Source of the DNA: Leptonema illini DSM 21528
GTDB lineage: Bacteria > Spirochaetota > Leptospiria > Leptospirales > Leptonemataceae
Assembly: GCF_000243335.1 (NCBI RefSeq)
Contig: NZ_JH597773.1
Location: forward strand, 320,365 to 384,364
Length of the DNA stretch: 64,000 nucleotides
Direction: 5' to 3'
The position numbers were made by a program, and so were the translations under genes. How positions within the stretch are numbered: position 1 is the first letter of the stretch; each line of letters opens with the position of its first letter. Below are positions 26,129-34,982 of this stretch, one piece after another. Under the pieces are notes generated by a model that saw only the letters and a list, made by a program, of their open reading frames with translations, did no database searches and was not told where the DNA came from.

Positions 26129-26307
26129 CAGTGTCTTTATCGTCGATCGATGGCCTGGAGCCCTGAATCATTTTTTCGGATGCATCAAGAAACCCAGACT
26201 ATTCATTCCCTCTCTCTGGCCTTTCTCCGCGCCCTCGGCGCCCTCTGAGGTTCATTTTCCTGATATAGAACACAAAGCGGGGCGTTTTCCGGATTCCTTG
26301 ACAGCAG

Positions 26308-27132
26308 ATGCCGCATTCTGGAAATCCTATCGTGGGCCTTTTCATGCTATTTTTTCTGAGCCTGGTCTTCATCCTGGCGATCGTCGGTTCTGGCATCGTG
26401 CAGACCGTCGTACTCTCGCTGAACATCCTGCCCGTCAGCAAGTTCGATATTCTGAAGCTCACGATGGCTCCGGGCTTCATGGCAGCGGCTTTCCTCTGTG
26501 CCCTGCTCTCGCTTCGGTATCTGCCCGGAAAAGGTCGACTGAATGGACCCGCTTATCTGGCCATCGGCCTGCTTCCCCTGCTTTTGCAGATCGTCGCCAC
26601 TCCGCTTTACAACCTCTCGTTAATGCTCTTCCCGCCGGGTGAGCTCTTCTTCTCGCTCATGGAAACATTGAAGCCGACCGGACATCCTCTCGATACGTTT
26701 GGAGCTTTTTTCTCGATCGTGCTCGTCGGGCCGATCTGTGAGGAGTTCGTCTTTCGCGGGGTGATGATGGAGCGCGCCCTTCGCGAAAGGCGTAACGTTC
26801 ATATGATCGTACTGCTTCAGGCGCTTCTTTTTGGAATCGCCCACATGAATCCCTGGCAGTTCTTCTATGCCGTAGCCTTCGGAGCCTTGTTCGGTTATCT
26901 ACGCGTATGGAGCGGTGGAATCTCTTTGACCGTTCTGCTTCACATTTTCGTTAACGGATGGTCTGTGCTTAGCATGTACGTATCTCTGCCCCTATTTCAG
27001 GAGGCCGACGACGGGCGGCCCGTTCCGATCGAATGGTGGCTCGTTCTGCTCGCACTGGCAATCGGCGCAGGCCTGGTTTTTGCGTTATACAGAAGACGGC
27101 AGCTGCCTGTAGAGGAGTCCGCCGTTAGCTGA
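26308..27132 (+). CDS. CPBP-family intramembrane metalloprotease
   Basis: 274 residues with about seven hydrophobic segments. The catalytic motifs of the CPBP (CAAX/Rce1-like) family are visible: CEEFVFRGVMME (EExxxR), FGIAHMNPWQF (HxxxN-like) and LLHIFVN. Members cut or process membrane proteins or peptides; in bacteria some give bacteriocin immunity. The target is unknown. It is alone and ends at a strong hairpin shared with the convergent oxidoreductase gene. Confidence 0.88.
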   Translation: MPHSGNPIVGLFMLFFLSLVFILAIVGSGIVQTVVLSLNILPVSKFDILKLTMAPGFMAAAFLCALLSLRYLPGKGRLNGPAYLAIGLLPLLLQIVATPLYNLSLMLFPPGELFFSLMETLKPTGHPLDTFGAFFSIVLVGPICEEFVFRGVMMERALRERRNVHMIVLLQALLFGIAHMNPWQFFYAVAFGALFGYLRVWSGGISLTVLLHIFVNGWSVLSMYVSLPLFQEADDGRPVPIEWWLVLLALAIGAGLVFALYRRRQLPVEESAVS

Positions 27133-27158
27133 GGCCTCATATCGAAGAAGGCCTCAGC
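27128..27158. terminator. Bidirectional terminator between CPBP and oxidoreductase genes
   Basis: GCTGAGGCCT at 27128-27137 pairs perfectly with AGGCCTCAGC at 27149-27158 over an 11-base loop. The stem begins inside the stop codon region of the CPBP gene and lies 10 bases from the end of the convergent gene. Confidence 0.75.
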
Positions 27159-27168
27159 CCATCCCTTT

Positions 27169-28179
27169 TCAGTCGACTCGAATACAGACCTTACCGAAAT
27201 GTGAACCGGAACGCAGATAGTCGAATGCCGCCTGTGCCTCGCCAAACGAGAAAACTCGATCAACAACGGGGCGCATGCCGTGAAGCTCTATCGCTCGGTT
27301 CATCTCGTTAAAGGCGCGACGATGCCCCACAACAACGCCCTGAATGCGAATGTTCTGCATCAACACCGGCGTCAGATCGACCGGAGCCGAACGGCCGGCC
27401 AGGACTCCGATCAGATAGATCGAGCCTCCCGGACGCACGCTTTTCACCGAACGCTCGAGCGTGCCCATTCCGCCTACCTCGATCACATGGTCGACGCCGC
27501 GCAGCCTGGTGATGCGGGCTACCTCCTTCTCCCAGTTCGGCTGCGTCTTATAGTTGATGCAGTGACGGGCGCCCAGCTCTTTCGCTCTGGCGAGCTTATC
27601 ATCCGAGCCCGACGTAATCACGACCTCGGCGCCAAACATCACCCCGAACTGAAGGGCAAAGACCGACACCCCACCTGTTCCAAGGGCCAGAATCTGCTCG
27701 CCGGCCTTTACCGGTCCCTTTTCCACAAGGGCCGACCATGCCGTTAGTCCCGCACAGGGTAACGTCGCCGCCTCTTCATCAGTCAGATGCTCGGGCGCCT
27801 TCACGGCATCGACTGCCTTGAGGCGCATATACTGTTGCAACGTTCCATCGGCCGGTCCACCGATCGCTCCACGCAGATGTGTCCGTTCCGGATCGCCGTC
27901 ATACCAGCCTGGAGCAAAAACGGGCATGGCGCGTTCGCCGATCTTCCAGTCTTTCACGTTAGAACCGACGGCGCTGACGACTCCTACGCCATCGGAACAG
28001 GGAACGACGGGCAGCTTCATGCGCGGATTGTAATTCCCCTCCACCATCAGCAGATCACGAAAATTCAGCGAAACCGCCTTCATCTTCAAAACGATCTCGT
28101 CGGAAGCGGGCTCGGGAACGGGACGCTCCACCATCTTCAGCTTTTCTCTACCGAACTTCTCGAAAATATATGCCTGCAT
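27169..28179 (-). CDS. MDR-family NAD(P)-dependent alcohol dehydrogenase/quinone reductase
   Basis: 336 residues of the medium-chain dehydrogenase fold. The N-terminal GroES-like part includes KAVSLNFRDLLMVEGNYNP...LPVVPCSDGVGVVSAVGSNV. The cofactor part includes ILALGTGGVSVFALQFGVMFGAEVVITSGSDDKLARAKELGA and HVIEVGGMGTLERSVKSVRPGGSIYLIGV. The catalytic zinc ligand usually in the GHE block is absent (NFRD replaces C-x-x-D), so it is more like the zinc-free quinone oxidoreductase branch. The substrate is unknown. Confidence 0.85.
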   Translation of the reverse strand: MQAYIFEKFGREKLKMVERPVPEPASDEIVLKMKAVSLNFRDLLMVEGNYNPRMKLPVVPCSDGVGVVSAVGSNVKDWKIGERAMPVFAPGWYDGDPERTHLRGAIGGPADGTLQQYMRLKAVDAVKAPEHLTDEEAATLPCAGLTAWSALVEKGPVKAGEQILALGTGGVSVFALQFGVMFGAEVVITSGSDDKLARAKELGARHCINYKTQPNWEKEVARITRLRGVDHVIEVGGMGTLERSVKSVRPGGSIYLIGVLAGRSAPVDLTPVLMQNIRIQGVVVGHRRAFNEMNRAIELHGMRPVVDRVFSFGEAQAAFDYLRSGSHFGKVCIRVD

Positions 28180-28304
28180 AGGGCAAAGGTTTCTTGAACG
28201 CAGTATCTGAAAAACCTTTTTCCTGACAATACGGACGGCTCCAGAACCTTGTCTGCGTCACGGAGTAGACTCGACGTTCGTCGCTGTCTGAGAATCGTGG
28301 ATTC

Positions 28305-28736
28305 GTGGAATTCTATCTTTTCTGTGACGGCGCTTCGCGCGGAAACCCGGGCCCCGCTGCCTGTGCCGCTATTATCTATAAAAATTCGCCCGATTCTGAC
28401 GCCCTGCTCCGGCTTGGAAAGGTACTGGGGACGGCCACCAACAACGTAGCCGAGTACCAGGGCCTGATCCTTGGCCTTGAGGGCCTCCTGGATCATCTCG
28501 CGAAAGACGGAGTGGCCCCTGCCTCTGTGTCCTTGCACATTCGCATGGATTCCGAGCTGATCATAAGGCAGCTGACGGGTCAGTATAAGGTTAAGCATGA
28601 GGCGATGAAGCCGCTTTTCGCGAGAGCGAAGGGCATGCTCTCACAGTTTGCCGCAGTCCGGCCCGAGCATGTGCGGCGCGAATTCAATAAAGAAGCCGAC
28701 CAGCTCGCAAACAGGCACCTTGACGGCCTGGCCTGA
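28305..28736 (+). CDS. Ribonuclease HI-like protein
   Basis: 143 residues from a GTG start (the frame opens only here). FYLFCDGASRGNPGPAACAAIIY holds the first catalytic Asp, TNNVAEYQGLILGLEGLL the Glu, HIRMDSELIIRQLTGQYKVKHEAMKPL the second Asp, and RREFNKEADQLANRHLD the last Asp, the order seen in the short RNase HI branch without the basic protrusion. It cuts RNA in RNA-DNA hybrids. No partner gene is adjacent; ompL1 follows 221 bases later. Confidence 0.9.
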   Translation: MEFYLFCDGASRGNPGPAACAAIIYKNSPDSDALLRLGKVLGTATNNVAEYQGLILGLEGLLDHLAKDGVAPASVSLHIRMDSELIIRQLTGQYKVKHEAMKPLFARAKGMLSQFAAVRPEHVRREFNKEADQLANRHLDGLA

Positions 28737-28957
28737 ATCCGCCTTAAAATAGATTGCCAGTGCTGCCGGTCTTTTTCGGGCAATTGGTTGCCACATCCAC
28801 CATCTATGGTGCAGAGCAAAACAATCTGTCAAAAATTCTTAAACAGAATTAAATCACGTTCATTTTTCGCTTGACCCGCGATCCCGGAGGACGAAGCTCC
28901 AAGCAAGCCTGTTAAAGGCAAAAACAGATTCTTTTACGGATATCTGGAGGGTAACAA

Positions 28958-29836
28958 ATGAGAAATGCCAGAAAGCTCCTCGCGCTGGCCGTCGTCTCTT
29001 TAGCGGCGACGAGTGTTCATGCTGAGGGTTCTTACCTCGGTCTTGGCCTTGGTCTTCAGTTCGACCTTGGCGACCTTGGTGGAACGATTACAAAAGACGG
29101 CCTGGATTCAAACACACCGGGCAGGCAGATGATCGTCGCCGAAAACAAACTCGATGTGCTTTCAAAATCAAGCATCATGCGAGTTGAACAGAACAGCGCC
29201 ATGACCGGCGGTATTCTGTCAATTTTCTGGGAGAAAGAAGGCCAGAACTCCTTCTGGAGAGTTGGTGTTGATCATACTCGCAAGATCATGGGCGGACATA
29301 CTGAAGCAACCTTCATCGGCCACAAGATGATCGATATGACCTGGTCCTATCAGGCCACTCATATTCCTTTCTACTGGGGAATGAAGGCAGGTGTAGGCGA
29401 GTCGGCTTCGGTCTATGGCGGTCTCGGTCTGCACTACTACCGTGGCGGCTGGGGCATCGACGGCGATTCTAACGGGCAGCTTCTGTATGAACTGAGCGGT
29501 GGTGCTATCTCTGTCGGTCCGCACTCCAACCAGTATATCCTGACCCAGGGTCAGACACATGCTGGTGGCGCTGGTAACAACTTCCCGGTAATCGGCGAAC
29601 AGGTACGATTCGACGTCAACGGCATCGGTTTCAACTTCCTTGTTGGTATCGAGCGCAAGCTGCAGTCGGGTAACAAAACCTACTTCGAGATCGAGCACGT
29701 AATCGGTGGCAAGATGGACAACGCTCCGGTGCGTACCTATGGTACGGTCAGTTCGCTGGCTTCTACTGGTAGCCTCTCGTATCCGATCAACCTGAGCGGT
29801 ACTCGCTTCAAGTTCGGCTACAAGATCGCGATGTAA
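28958..29836 (+). CDS. ompL1: Outer membrane porin of the OmpL1 family
   Basis: 292 residues. A signal peptide ends SVHA-EG, and the mature start YLGLGLGLQFDLGDLGGTITKDGLD is nearly the same as Leptospira OmpL1 as I remember it (GFGLQLDLGQLGGTITKDGLD). Alternating hydrophobic strands with aromatic girdles run to the end, FKFGYKIAM, a beta-barrel end in the OmpL1 style. It should be a surface-exposed porin. GGAGG lies eight bases before the ATG, and an intrinsic terminator follows, so it is a single-gene unit. Its GC and codon use suggest high expression. Confidence 0.9.
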   Translation: MRNARKLLALAVVSLAATSVHAEGSYLGLGLGLQFDLGDLGGTITKDGLDSNTPGRQMIVAENKLDVLSKSSIMRVEQNSAMTGGILSIFWEKEGQNSFWRVGVDHTRKIMGGHTEATFIGHKMIDMTWSYQATHIPFYWGMKAGVGESASVYGGLGLHYYRGGWGIDGDSNGQLLYELSGGAISVGPHSNQYILTQGQTHAGGAGNNFPVIGEQVRFDVNGIGFNFLVGIERKLQSGNKTYFEIEHVIGGKMDNAPVRTYGTVSSLASTGSLSYPINLSGTRFKFGYKIAM

Positions 29837-29860
29837 TTCCGATCGATCTGTAACTTACAG

Positions 29861-29893
29861 AAAGGCAGCTTCGCAAGAGGCTGCCTTTTTTTA
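29861..29893 (+). terminator. Rho-independent terminator of ompL1
   Basis: AAAGGCAGC pairs with GGCTGCCTTT across a short purine-rich loop and runs into seven T residues. The end reaches the stop of the convergent gene. Confidence 0.92.
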
Positions 29894-30322
29894 TTGCGTT
29901 TGCGGTATTTGCCCGCCCGATTCGAGCCGAAAGAAATCGGCCTCGCTGATCGGCACGGCACGGGCATAGAGGTCCGTTAAACAGAGCATCTGATGCACCG
30001 GATGCTCGGCGTCGTCGGCGACCTCTTCGCGCTCCCTGTAGATATCGTCTTCGTGCAGCCAGGAGGTCCGCAGCTGGCCTCCCTTTGTGTCAAGGCGAAC
30101 ACAGACATAGAAAAGACCGTCTTCGAGTCGGCCGAGAAGCACCGTTACAGCGGAGGGCTGTGCGACCGATACGGCGCGGCGCATGAAGTGTGAATGATCG
30201 AGACCGGCAAGATTCGTCCGTTCATCAAAGCGAAGCAGCAGGCCGAGTATCTGCTGGAACGGTTCGACATCGAGCAAATGCCGCAAATCGCAGGCAGAGG
30301 ATGGATTGACTTCATATTTCAT
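29891..30322 (-). CDS. Hypothetical protein
   Basis: 143 residues without signal peptide or membrane segment. It opens MKYEVNPSSACDLRHLLDVEPFQQILGLLLRFDERTNLAG and has a strand-rich centre (SAVTVLLGRLEDGLFYVCVRLDTKGGQLRTSWLHEDD). I do not recognise a family. It is convergent with ompL1, whose terminator touches its end. The start region overlaps the open frame of the divergent pseudouridine synthase, but not its likely start. Confidence 0.5.
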   Translation of the reverse strand: MKYEVNPSSACDLRHLLDVEPFQQILGLLLRFDERTNLAGLDHSHFMRRAVSVAQPSAVTVLLGRLEDGLFYVCVRLDTKGGQLRTSWLHEDDIYREREEVADDAEHPVHQMLCLTDLYARAVPISEADFFRLESGGQIPQTQ

Positions 30323-30440
30323 GGCAACTTCCTTTCATAAAGAGTTGTTCGCCCTTCGGCCTCTCGTCAGTATCGTGTTCACAGGCCCGGGCGTTTTCAG
30401 CTGGCATAACAGCCAGCCTGTTATCCTTCTGGTTCAGGAA

Positions 30441-31472
30441 ATGGGCGATCCGAACGAAAAAAAATCCGACTCCGGCGTAGAAGAGGCGGAATTTCGACAC
30501 GTTGAGCTTGTCGTTGATCGCTTCCAGGCCGGGCGCCGCATGGATCTTCTTTTGACCGCACGGTATCCGGCTCTGTCGCGCTCGTCCTGGCAGCAGAGAA
30601 TCAACGACGGCGAGGTGACCCTGAATGAAAAACCGACCCGCCCTTCAAGGGTTGTTCATGAAGGAGAGGTGATTCGATTCTCTTATAGAATGCGCCCGGA
30701 GCCCGATGTGGATCGCAACATCGGCATCATCTATGAAGACGACGATCTGCTCGTCATCGACAAGCCCGGCGACCTGCCCATCCATGCCTCGGGCGGTTAT
30801 CGAAAGAATACGTTGAACGAGGTTCTCATCGAACTATTTCGCAGTCGTGGACAGGAGGACTTCGTCTGCCGGCCGGCGCACCGGCTGGATCGTGAAACCT
30901 CGGGCCTGATCGTGTATACGAAATCGACGCAGATGGCTCGCAAGGTGACGAAGGCCTTTCTCTCAGGCGAGGTTGATAAGTACTATACGGTCTTTGTGTT
31001 CGGCAGCTTTGCTGAAATCCGCAGCTGTGAAGGATGGATCGGGCCCGATGGCGGTTCGACCGTTCGGCGCAAACAGCGTTACCATGAAGGCGAACCGGGC
31101 CCCGATGATGTCCGCTGCCGCACAGATTTTGAACGCATCCAGGAGGTCACGATCGATGGTCGTCTTATCACGGCGCTGAAGGCCCGCCTTTTCACGGGGC
31201 GTATGCATCAGATTCGCGCCACGCTCTGCAGCCTCGGTTATCCTGTCGTCGGGGATCGCCTGTACGGACCGGACGAAACGATCTACCTCAGACGGTTAGA
31301 AGACGCCGAAACCGAAGCCGATGCCAGAACACTTCTTCTTAAAAGAACGGCGCTACACTGCACGCGCCTCGAATTCCGGCATCCTCGCACCGGGCAGCGG
31401 CTTCTTCTTGAAAGCCCCCTGCCCGATTCTCTTGTAACATTGCTGACTCCGGACGCCTCACAGGATAGCTGA
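30441..31472 (+). CDS. RluA-family pseudouridine synthase
   Basis: I use the ATG at 30441 (343 residues), preceded by CAGGA; the frame is open 45 codons further upstream but without family content. An S4-like domain (RMDLLLTARYPALSRSSWQQRINDGEVTLN) precedes the catalytic domain, with RPAHRLDRETSGLIVYTKS holding the catalytic Asp, then VDKYYTVFVFG, FTGRMHQIRATLCSLGYPVVGDRLYG and ALHCTRLEFRHPRTG. It changes uridines in rRNA or tRNA to pseudouridine; which site cannot be told. An extra loop near SIGPDGGSTVRRK is unremarkable. Confidence 0.92.
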   Translation: MGDPNEKKSDSGVEEAEFRHVELVVDRFQAGRRMDLLLTARYPALSRSSWQQRINDGEVTLNEKPTRPSRVVHEGEVIRFSYRMRPEPDVDRNIGIIYEDDDLLVIDKPGDLPIHASGGYRKNTLNEVLIELFRSRGQEDFVCRPAHRLDRETSGLIVYTKSTQMARKVTKAFLSGEVDKYYTVFVFGSFAEIRSCEGWIGPDGGSTVRRKQRYHEGEPGPDDVRCRTDFERIQEVTIDGRLITALKARLFTGRMHQIRATLCSLGYPVVGDRLYGPDETIYLRRLEDAETEADARTLLLKRTALHCTRLEFRHPRTGQRLLLESPLPDSLVTLLTPDASQDS

Positions 31473-31512
31473 GGCAGATGAGCTCAGACCGCTTGCGCTG
31501 GACCGGCGCCTT

Positions 31513-32268
31513 TCAAGAAGGCATCGGTCCTGTAAGCTGGGCCCGCATCTTCTGCAGTTCGGTCTGGATGATCTCTCGGGACAGCTCGATCAGCTCATCG
31601 ACCGAAAGCGCCTTCACCTTCTCAATCGGGATCGGATCAAGCACATGAATACGAATGCGATGCAGGCCTTTCAGGATGAAGCTGCCCACCGGAAGCGCCT
31701 TTGAAGAACCGTCAAGCACGACAGGCAGGATGGGAATCTCAAGCTTCTTTGCCAGCTCGAAGGCTCCTCTCTTAAAAGAACCCAGCTCGCCGCTTCGCGA
31801 TCTCGTTCCTTCGGGAAAGATGAAAACCGAGCTGCCTTCTTTGAGAGTGGCCTCGGCCTTGCGCATCATGCTGACGCTTCCCCGTGTTGTGCCGCGATCG
31901 ATTTCGATATAGCGGTTCAGGCGCATATTCCAGCCGATAAACGGGAATTTGAAGTTTTCGGACTTACTCACCCACTTGAAGTGAAAGAACGTGCGAAACA
32001 GAGCGAAGATATCGACCATCGATTGATGATTCGAGATCATCATATACGGCTTCCGGGGATCGATCCTCGTCTTTTTTACAAGAGTCACCCTCCAGAACGG
32101 ATTCAACCATGTATAAAGAGAGGCCCAGAACGATGTGAAGCGATGAAGAAGCACCAGTCGTCGGTCAAACAGACCCGTAATAGCACGGATCAGGACGGCG
32201 ACAGGAAAAAACAGTATGCAGGTCACTGCGAAAAACATCCAGAAAAGGATGGATGCTACGGTATTCAT
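31513..32268 (-). CDS. plsC: 1-acyl-sn-glycerol-3-phosphate acyltransferase
   Basis: 251 residues. An N-terminal hydrophobic stretch (ILFWMFFAVTCILFFPVAVLIRAI) precedes the PlsC domain with NHQSMVD (HX4D catalytic motif), WNMRLNRYIEIDRG, VFIFPEGTRSRSGELGSFKRGAFELA and ILPVVLDGSSKALP. It makes phosphatidic acid at the inner membrane, or acylates a related lysolipid. It is convergent with the pseudouridine synthase gene and alone on its strand until trkA, 109 bases away. Confidence 0.92.
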   Translation of the reverse strand: MNTVASILFWMFFAVTCILFFPVAVLIRAITGLFDRRLVLLHRFTSFWASLYTWLNPFWRVTLVKKTRIDPRKPYMMISNHQSMVDIFALFRTFFHFKWVSKSENFKFPFIGWNMRLNRYIEIDRGTTRGSVSMMRKAEATLKEGSSVFIFPEGTRSRSGELGSFKRGAFELAKKLEIPILPVVLDGSSKALPVGSFILKGLHRIRIHVLDPIPIEKVKALSVDELIELSREIIQTELQKMRAQLTGPMPS

Positions 32269-32376
32269 CTATTGATCCTCTTAAGTTCAATATGCTGTAG
32301 CTTCTAAGACAGACAGAGAGCCGGATGGTTGCAAAATTTTGTTTTTTTTCAGGCATTCGAGCATCCCGAAAACCCG

Positions 32377-33048
32377 TCAACCATGATCATTCAAAAATTT
32401 CTCGATATCATCAAGCGTTCCAAAGAGAACGAGGATATCGCCTTCATGAATGATCGTATCACCGTCCGGGATTCCGAGGATGGTCTCTTTGCCTTTTTCC
32501 TGACGCTTGATCGTCACAATATTCAGGTTGTATTCTTTCTTGATATTGGTGCGAAGAAGCGGCTGCGCCTCATACACGCGAGGAGCGACAGCCTCCACAA
32601 GTTTGTATTCATCTGACAGAATCATACTTCTTCGTATAGACTGATGACTGAGCTGCTCGGCCATGTTCTCGGCGGCCGCTTTCTCAGGATTAAAAAGGTT
32701 CTTCACGCCGATCATCGTAAGCACTTTGCGCTGCATTCCCGTTCTGTAGCGAACGATAATATCGCCCCGACAGTGTCGTTTCAATATATCGGTCGTGACG
32801 ACAAGGGTTTCAAAACTCTCGGCCGATGCGAGGATAACGACATCCATCTCGTCGATGCTCTGCGCGACAAGGGCCTTCTCGTCGGTGGAATCGAGGCAGA
32901 CGGCATGCGTGCATTCGTCTTTGATCTCTTCGATCGTGTCGAGGTCCTTATCGATGGCGGTAACCTCATGTCCCTCTTCGTAAAGACGGCTGACGACCGC
33001 TCTGCCGAAATCGCCGATACCTATAACGCATATCTTTTTTCTAAGCAT
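32377..33048 (-). CDS. Trk/Ktr potassium uptake regulatory subunit (TrkA/KtrA)
   Basis: 223 residues. The RCK N domain starts KICVIGIGDFGRAVVSRLYEEGHEVTAIDKD, a GxGxxG nucleotide-binding loop with a terminal Asp. VDVVILA-type core, then DIIVRYRTGMQRKVLTMIGVKNLFNPEKAAAENMA is followed by the RCK C domain ending GDTIIHEGDILVLFGTLDDIEKFL. It gates the adjacent transporter in response to ATP/ADP or c-di-AMP. It begins one base after the stop of the transporter gene. Confidence 0.93.
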   Translation of the reverse strand: MLRKKICVIGIGDFGRAVVSRLYEEGHEVTAIDKDLDTIEEIKDECTHAVCLDSTDEKALVAQSIDEMDVVILASAESFETLVVTTDILKRHCRGDIIVRYRTGMQRKVLTMIGVKNLFNPEKAAAENMAEQLSHQSIRRSMILSDEYKLVEAVAPRVYEAQPLLRTNIKKEYNLNIVTIKRQEKGKETILGIPDGDTIIHEGDILVLFGTLDDIEKFLNDHG

Positions 33049-33049
33049 A

Positions 33050-34891
33050 CTAACCTACCACAACATACTCGGACGGATACCTGTAACGCTCCTCTTTCGC
33101 CGCAGGAACGATCGAAATCAAGAACGTCAGAACGCCGACTCGGCCGATTAACATAATCAAACTGAGAGTGATCTTCGACGGTACTGTCAGGTCCGCCGTA
33201 ATGCCGCGCGAGAGGCCGACTGTTCCATAAGCCGATACCACCTCAAAGGCAATGTCGAGAAATTCCTTTCTCTCGAAAATGGACATGGCGAAAATACCAG
33301 CGAAAATTACCATGAGAGAAAGTAACACGGTCGAGTACGCTCGGATGATCGTCGTTTCGCTGATCGACCGCTTGAATATCTCGATACGGGTCTTTCCGCG
33401 CAGAAGATTGAAGATGTGAATCACGGCTACGGCCATCGTCGTCGTCTTGATGCCACCGGCCGTCGACACGGGAGATGCGCCGATCCACATGAGAAGCAAC
33501 GTAAAAAAGGTAAGTGGAATGCCGAATTCCGATACTGCAATCGTATTGAAACCGGCGGTTCGCGGCGTAACCGTATAAAAAAGCGAATGAAGCCAGTACT
33601 GCTCCGTGGAAAGGCCGGCCAGCACTCCGTCATCTTCGAGTATGATGAAACCGAAAAAGCCGACGACGAGCAAGATGCCTGTCGTAATCAACACGATGCG
33701 CGAAGTAAACTCGAGTCGGCGAGGCATGACGCCGCGCCGTCTGGGTCGCAACACCGATACGATATCACGAAGCACGGGGAAGCCCAGGCCGCCGAACAGA
33801 ATCAGCAGCATAACCGTATAAATCGAATACGAGGAATGCAGAGAAAGGTTATACAGGCTATCAGGGAACAGGCTGAACCCGGCGTTACAGAATGCGCTGA
33901 TACTGGTAAAGATGGCGATAAAAAGGCGGTCGCCCGAATCAGGAACAAGCGTGGAAGGAATCGAGAAGAAAAGATTGATCGCACCGAAGGCCTCAATTGA
34001 AAAAGTCATGAGTGCGATACTGCGAATGATCTTTTTCGCTTCAGCAACGGAATCCTCGCTGAGCAGCTCCTTCATAAAGACCTGCTGCGTAAGGCTGGCC
34101 CGACCGGCCAGGTAGAAAGAGAAGAATGAGGTCAGCGTCATGAGGCCCAGACCTCCGACCTGGATCAGACCGAGCAGAATGACCTGACCCGTTCTTGTCA
34201 GTCCTGTCGTAATATCAAAGGTTGCCAGGCCCGTCACACAGGTTGCCGAAACGGCGGTAAAAAGCAGATCGATAAGCGGTATCTCAGGTAAAGAGGCCTT
34301 CGGCATGCGCAGAAGAGCCGTCCCGATTATAATGATTATGGTGAAGCTCTGCATGAAAACGACAGACGGGTGGATTTTCATGCTCTGCAAAAAGCCCGCC
34401 TTGCGAGAGGCATGGATGACCTGATTCAGAAAAAAAAGCAGCTGCGAACCGGCGAGAAAGAGTAACGCCGCTCTCTCTCCTCCTTCTTTAGAATCCCTTT
34501 CAAAAAAGAAATCTACGAAAACGTCGCGAAAGATCAATTGAACGGCGACGATAACCGCCAGTATCAGCTCAACCCTGTGCTGGCGCAGATGCTCCCGGAA
34601 CGTTCCGTCGGTAAAAAGCCAGCCGAGAAACTCGTAGAGCACAAAGATGAAAAGCACGATCTGAACTGTAAGAAAAACGAGGATCTCATACTTCTTTGGA
34701 TACTCGAAACCGAAATCGAGAATCAATACCGCTCCGGAAATCAGGCCAGAAAGGGCGAAAAGAATACGAAAGTAGGGTAACAGATGATTGCGGTATTTCT
34801 GACCGATCCTGTACAGCAGCAGGTGAAAAGAATCGATCCCTGACGGCTTCCAACCCGTCGGCGAGCCTGAATCCTTCGGCTCCGAAGTCAT
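33050..34891 (-). CDS. TrkH/KtrB-family potassium transporter with N-terminal extension
   Basis: 613 residues, longer than KtrB (about 450) because about 150 residues with three to four membrane segments lie before the core. The four selectivity loops are visible: VSATCVTGLA, ISAFCNAGFS, VTPRTAGFN and VSAYGTVGLS. The end FLISIVPAAKEERYRYPSE fits KtrB. It takes up K+, probably with Na+ or H+, with the adjacent RCK subunit. A hairpin at 34893-34911 ends two bases upstream of the start codon and could block translation. Confidence 0.92.
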   Translation of the reverse strand: MTSEPKDSGSPTGWKPSGIDSFHLLLYRIGQKYRNHLLPYFRILFALSGLISGAVLILDFGFEYPKKYEILVFLTVQIVLFIFVLYEFLGWLFTDGTFREHLRQHRVELILAVIVAVQLIFRDVFVDFFFERDSKEGGERAALLFLAGSQLLFFLNQVIHASRKAGFLQSMKIHPSVVFMQSFTIIIIIGTALLRMPKASLPEIPLIDLLFTAVSATCVTGLATFDITTGLTRTGQVILLGLIQVGGLGLMTLTSFFSFYLAGRASLTQQVFMKELLSEDSVAEAKKIIRSIALMTFSIEAFGAINLFFSIPSTLVPDSGDRLFIAIFTSISAFCNAGFSLFPDSLYNLSLHSSYSIYTVMLLILFGGLGFPVLRDIVSVLRPRRRGVMPRRLEFTSRIVLITTGILLVVGFFGFIILEDDGVLAGLSTEQYWLHSLFYTVTPRTAGFNTIAVSEFGIPLTFFTLLLMWIGASPVSTAGGIKTTTMAVAVIHIFNLLRGKTRIEIFKRSISETTIIRAYSTVLLSLMVIFAGIFAMSIFERKEFLDIAFEVVSAYGTVGLSRGITADLTVPSKITLSLIMLIGRVGVLTFLISIVPAAKEERYRYPSEYVVVG

Positions 34892-34892
34892 A

Positions 34893-34911
34893 CCCGATCA
34901 GAGGGATCGGG
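34893..34911. promoter_or_regulatory. Hairpin overlapping the potassium transporter ribosome site
   Basis: CCCGATC at 34893-34899 pairs with GATCGGG at 34905-34911 over a five-base loop. On the minus strand it ends two bases before the start codon of the transporter. The GCCGC/GCGG stem next to it adds structure. Confidence 0.4.
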
Positions 34912-34982
34912 GAGCCGCTGTAAAGCGGAATCACAAACCGAACTTTACTTGTCAGATTTTTTTTTTATGAAATGCTGTATCT

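Noticed and set aside
26205-26265. Copy of the CCACGGAGG-type dispersed repeat near 26.2 kb
   Set aside because: CTCCGCGCCCTCGGCGCCCTCTGAGGTT looks similar in style when read in pieces, but there is no matching core and no inverted partner.
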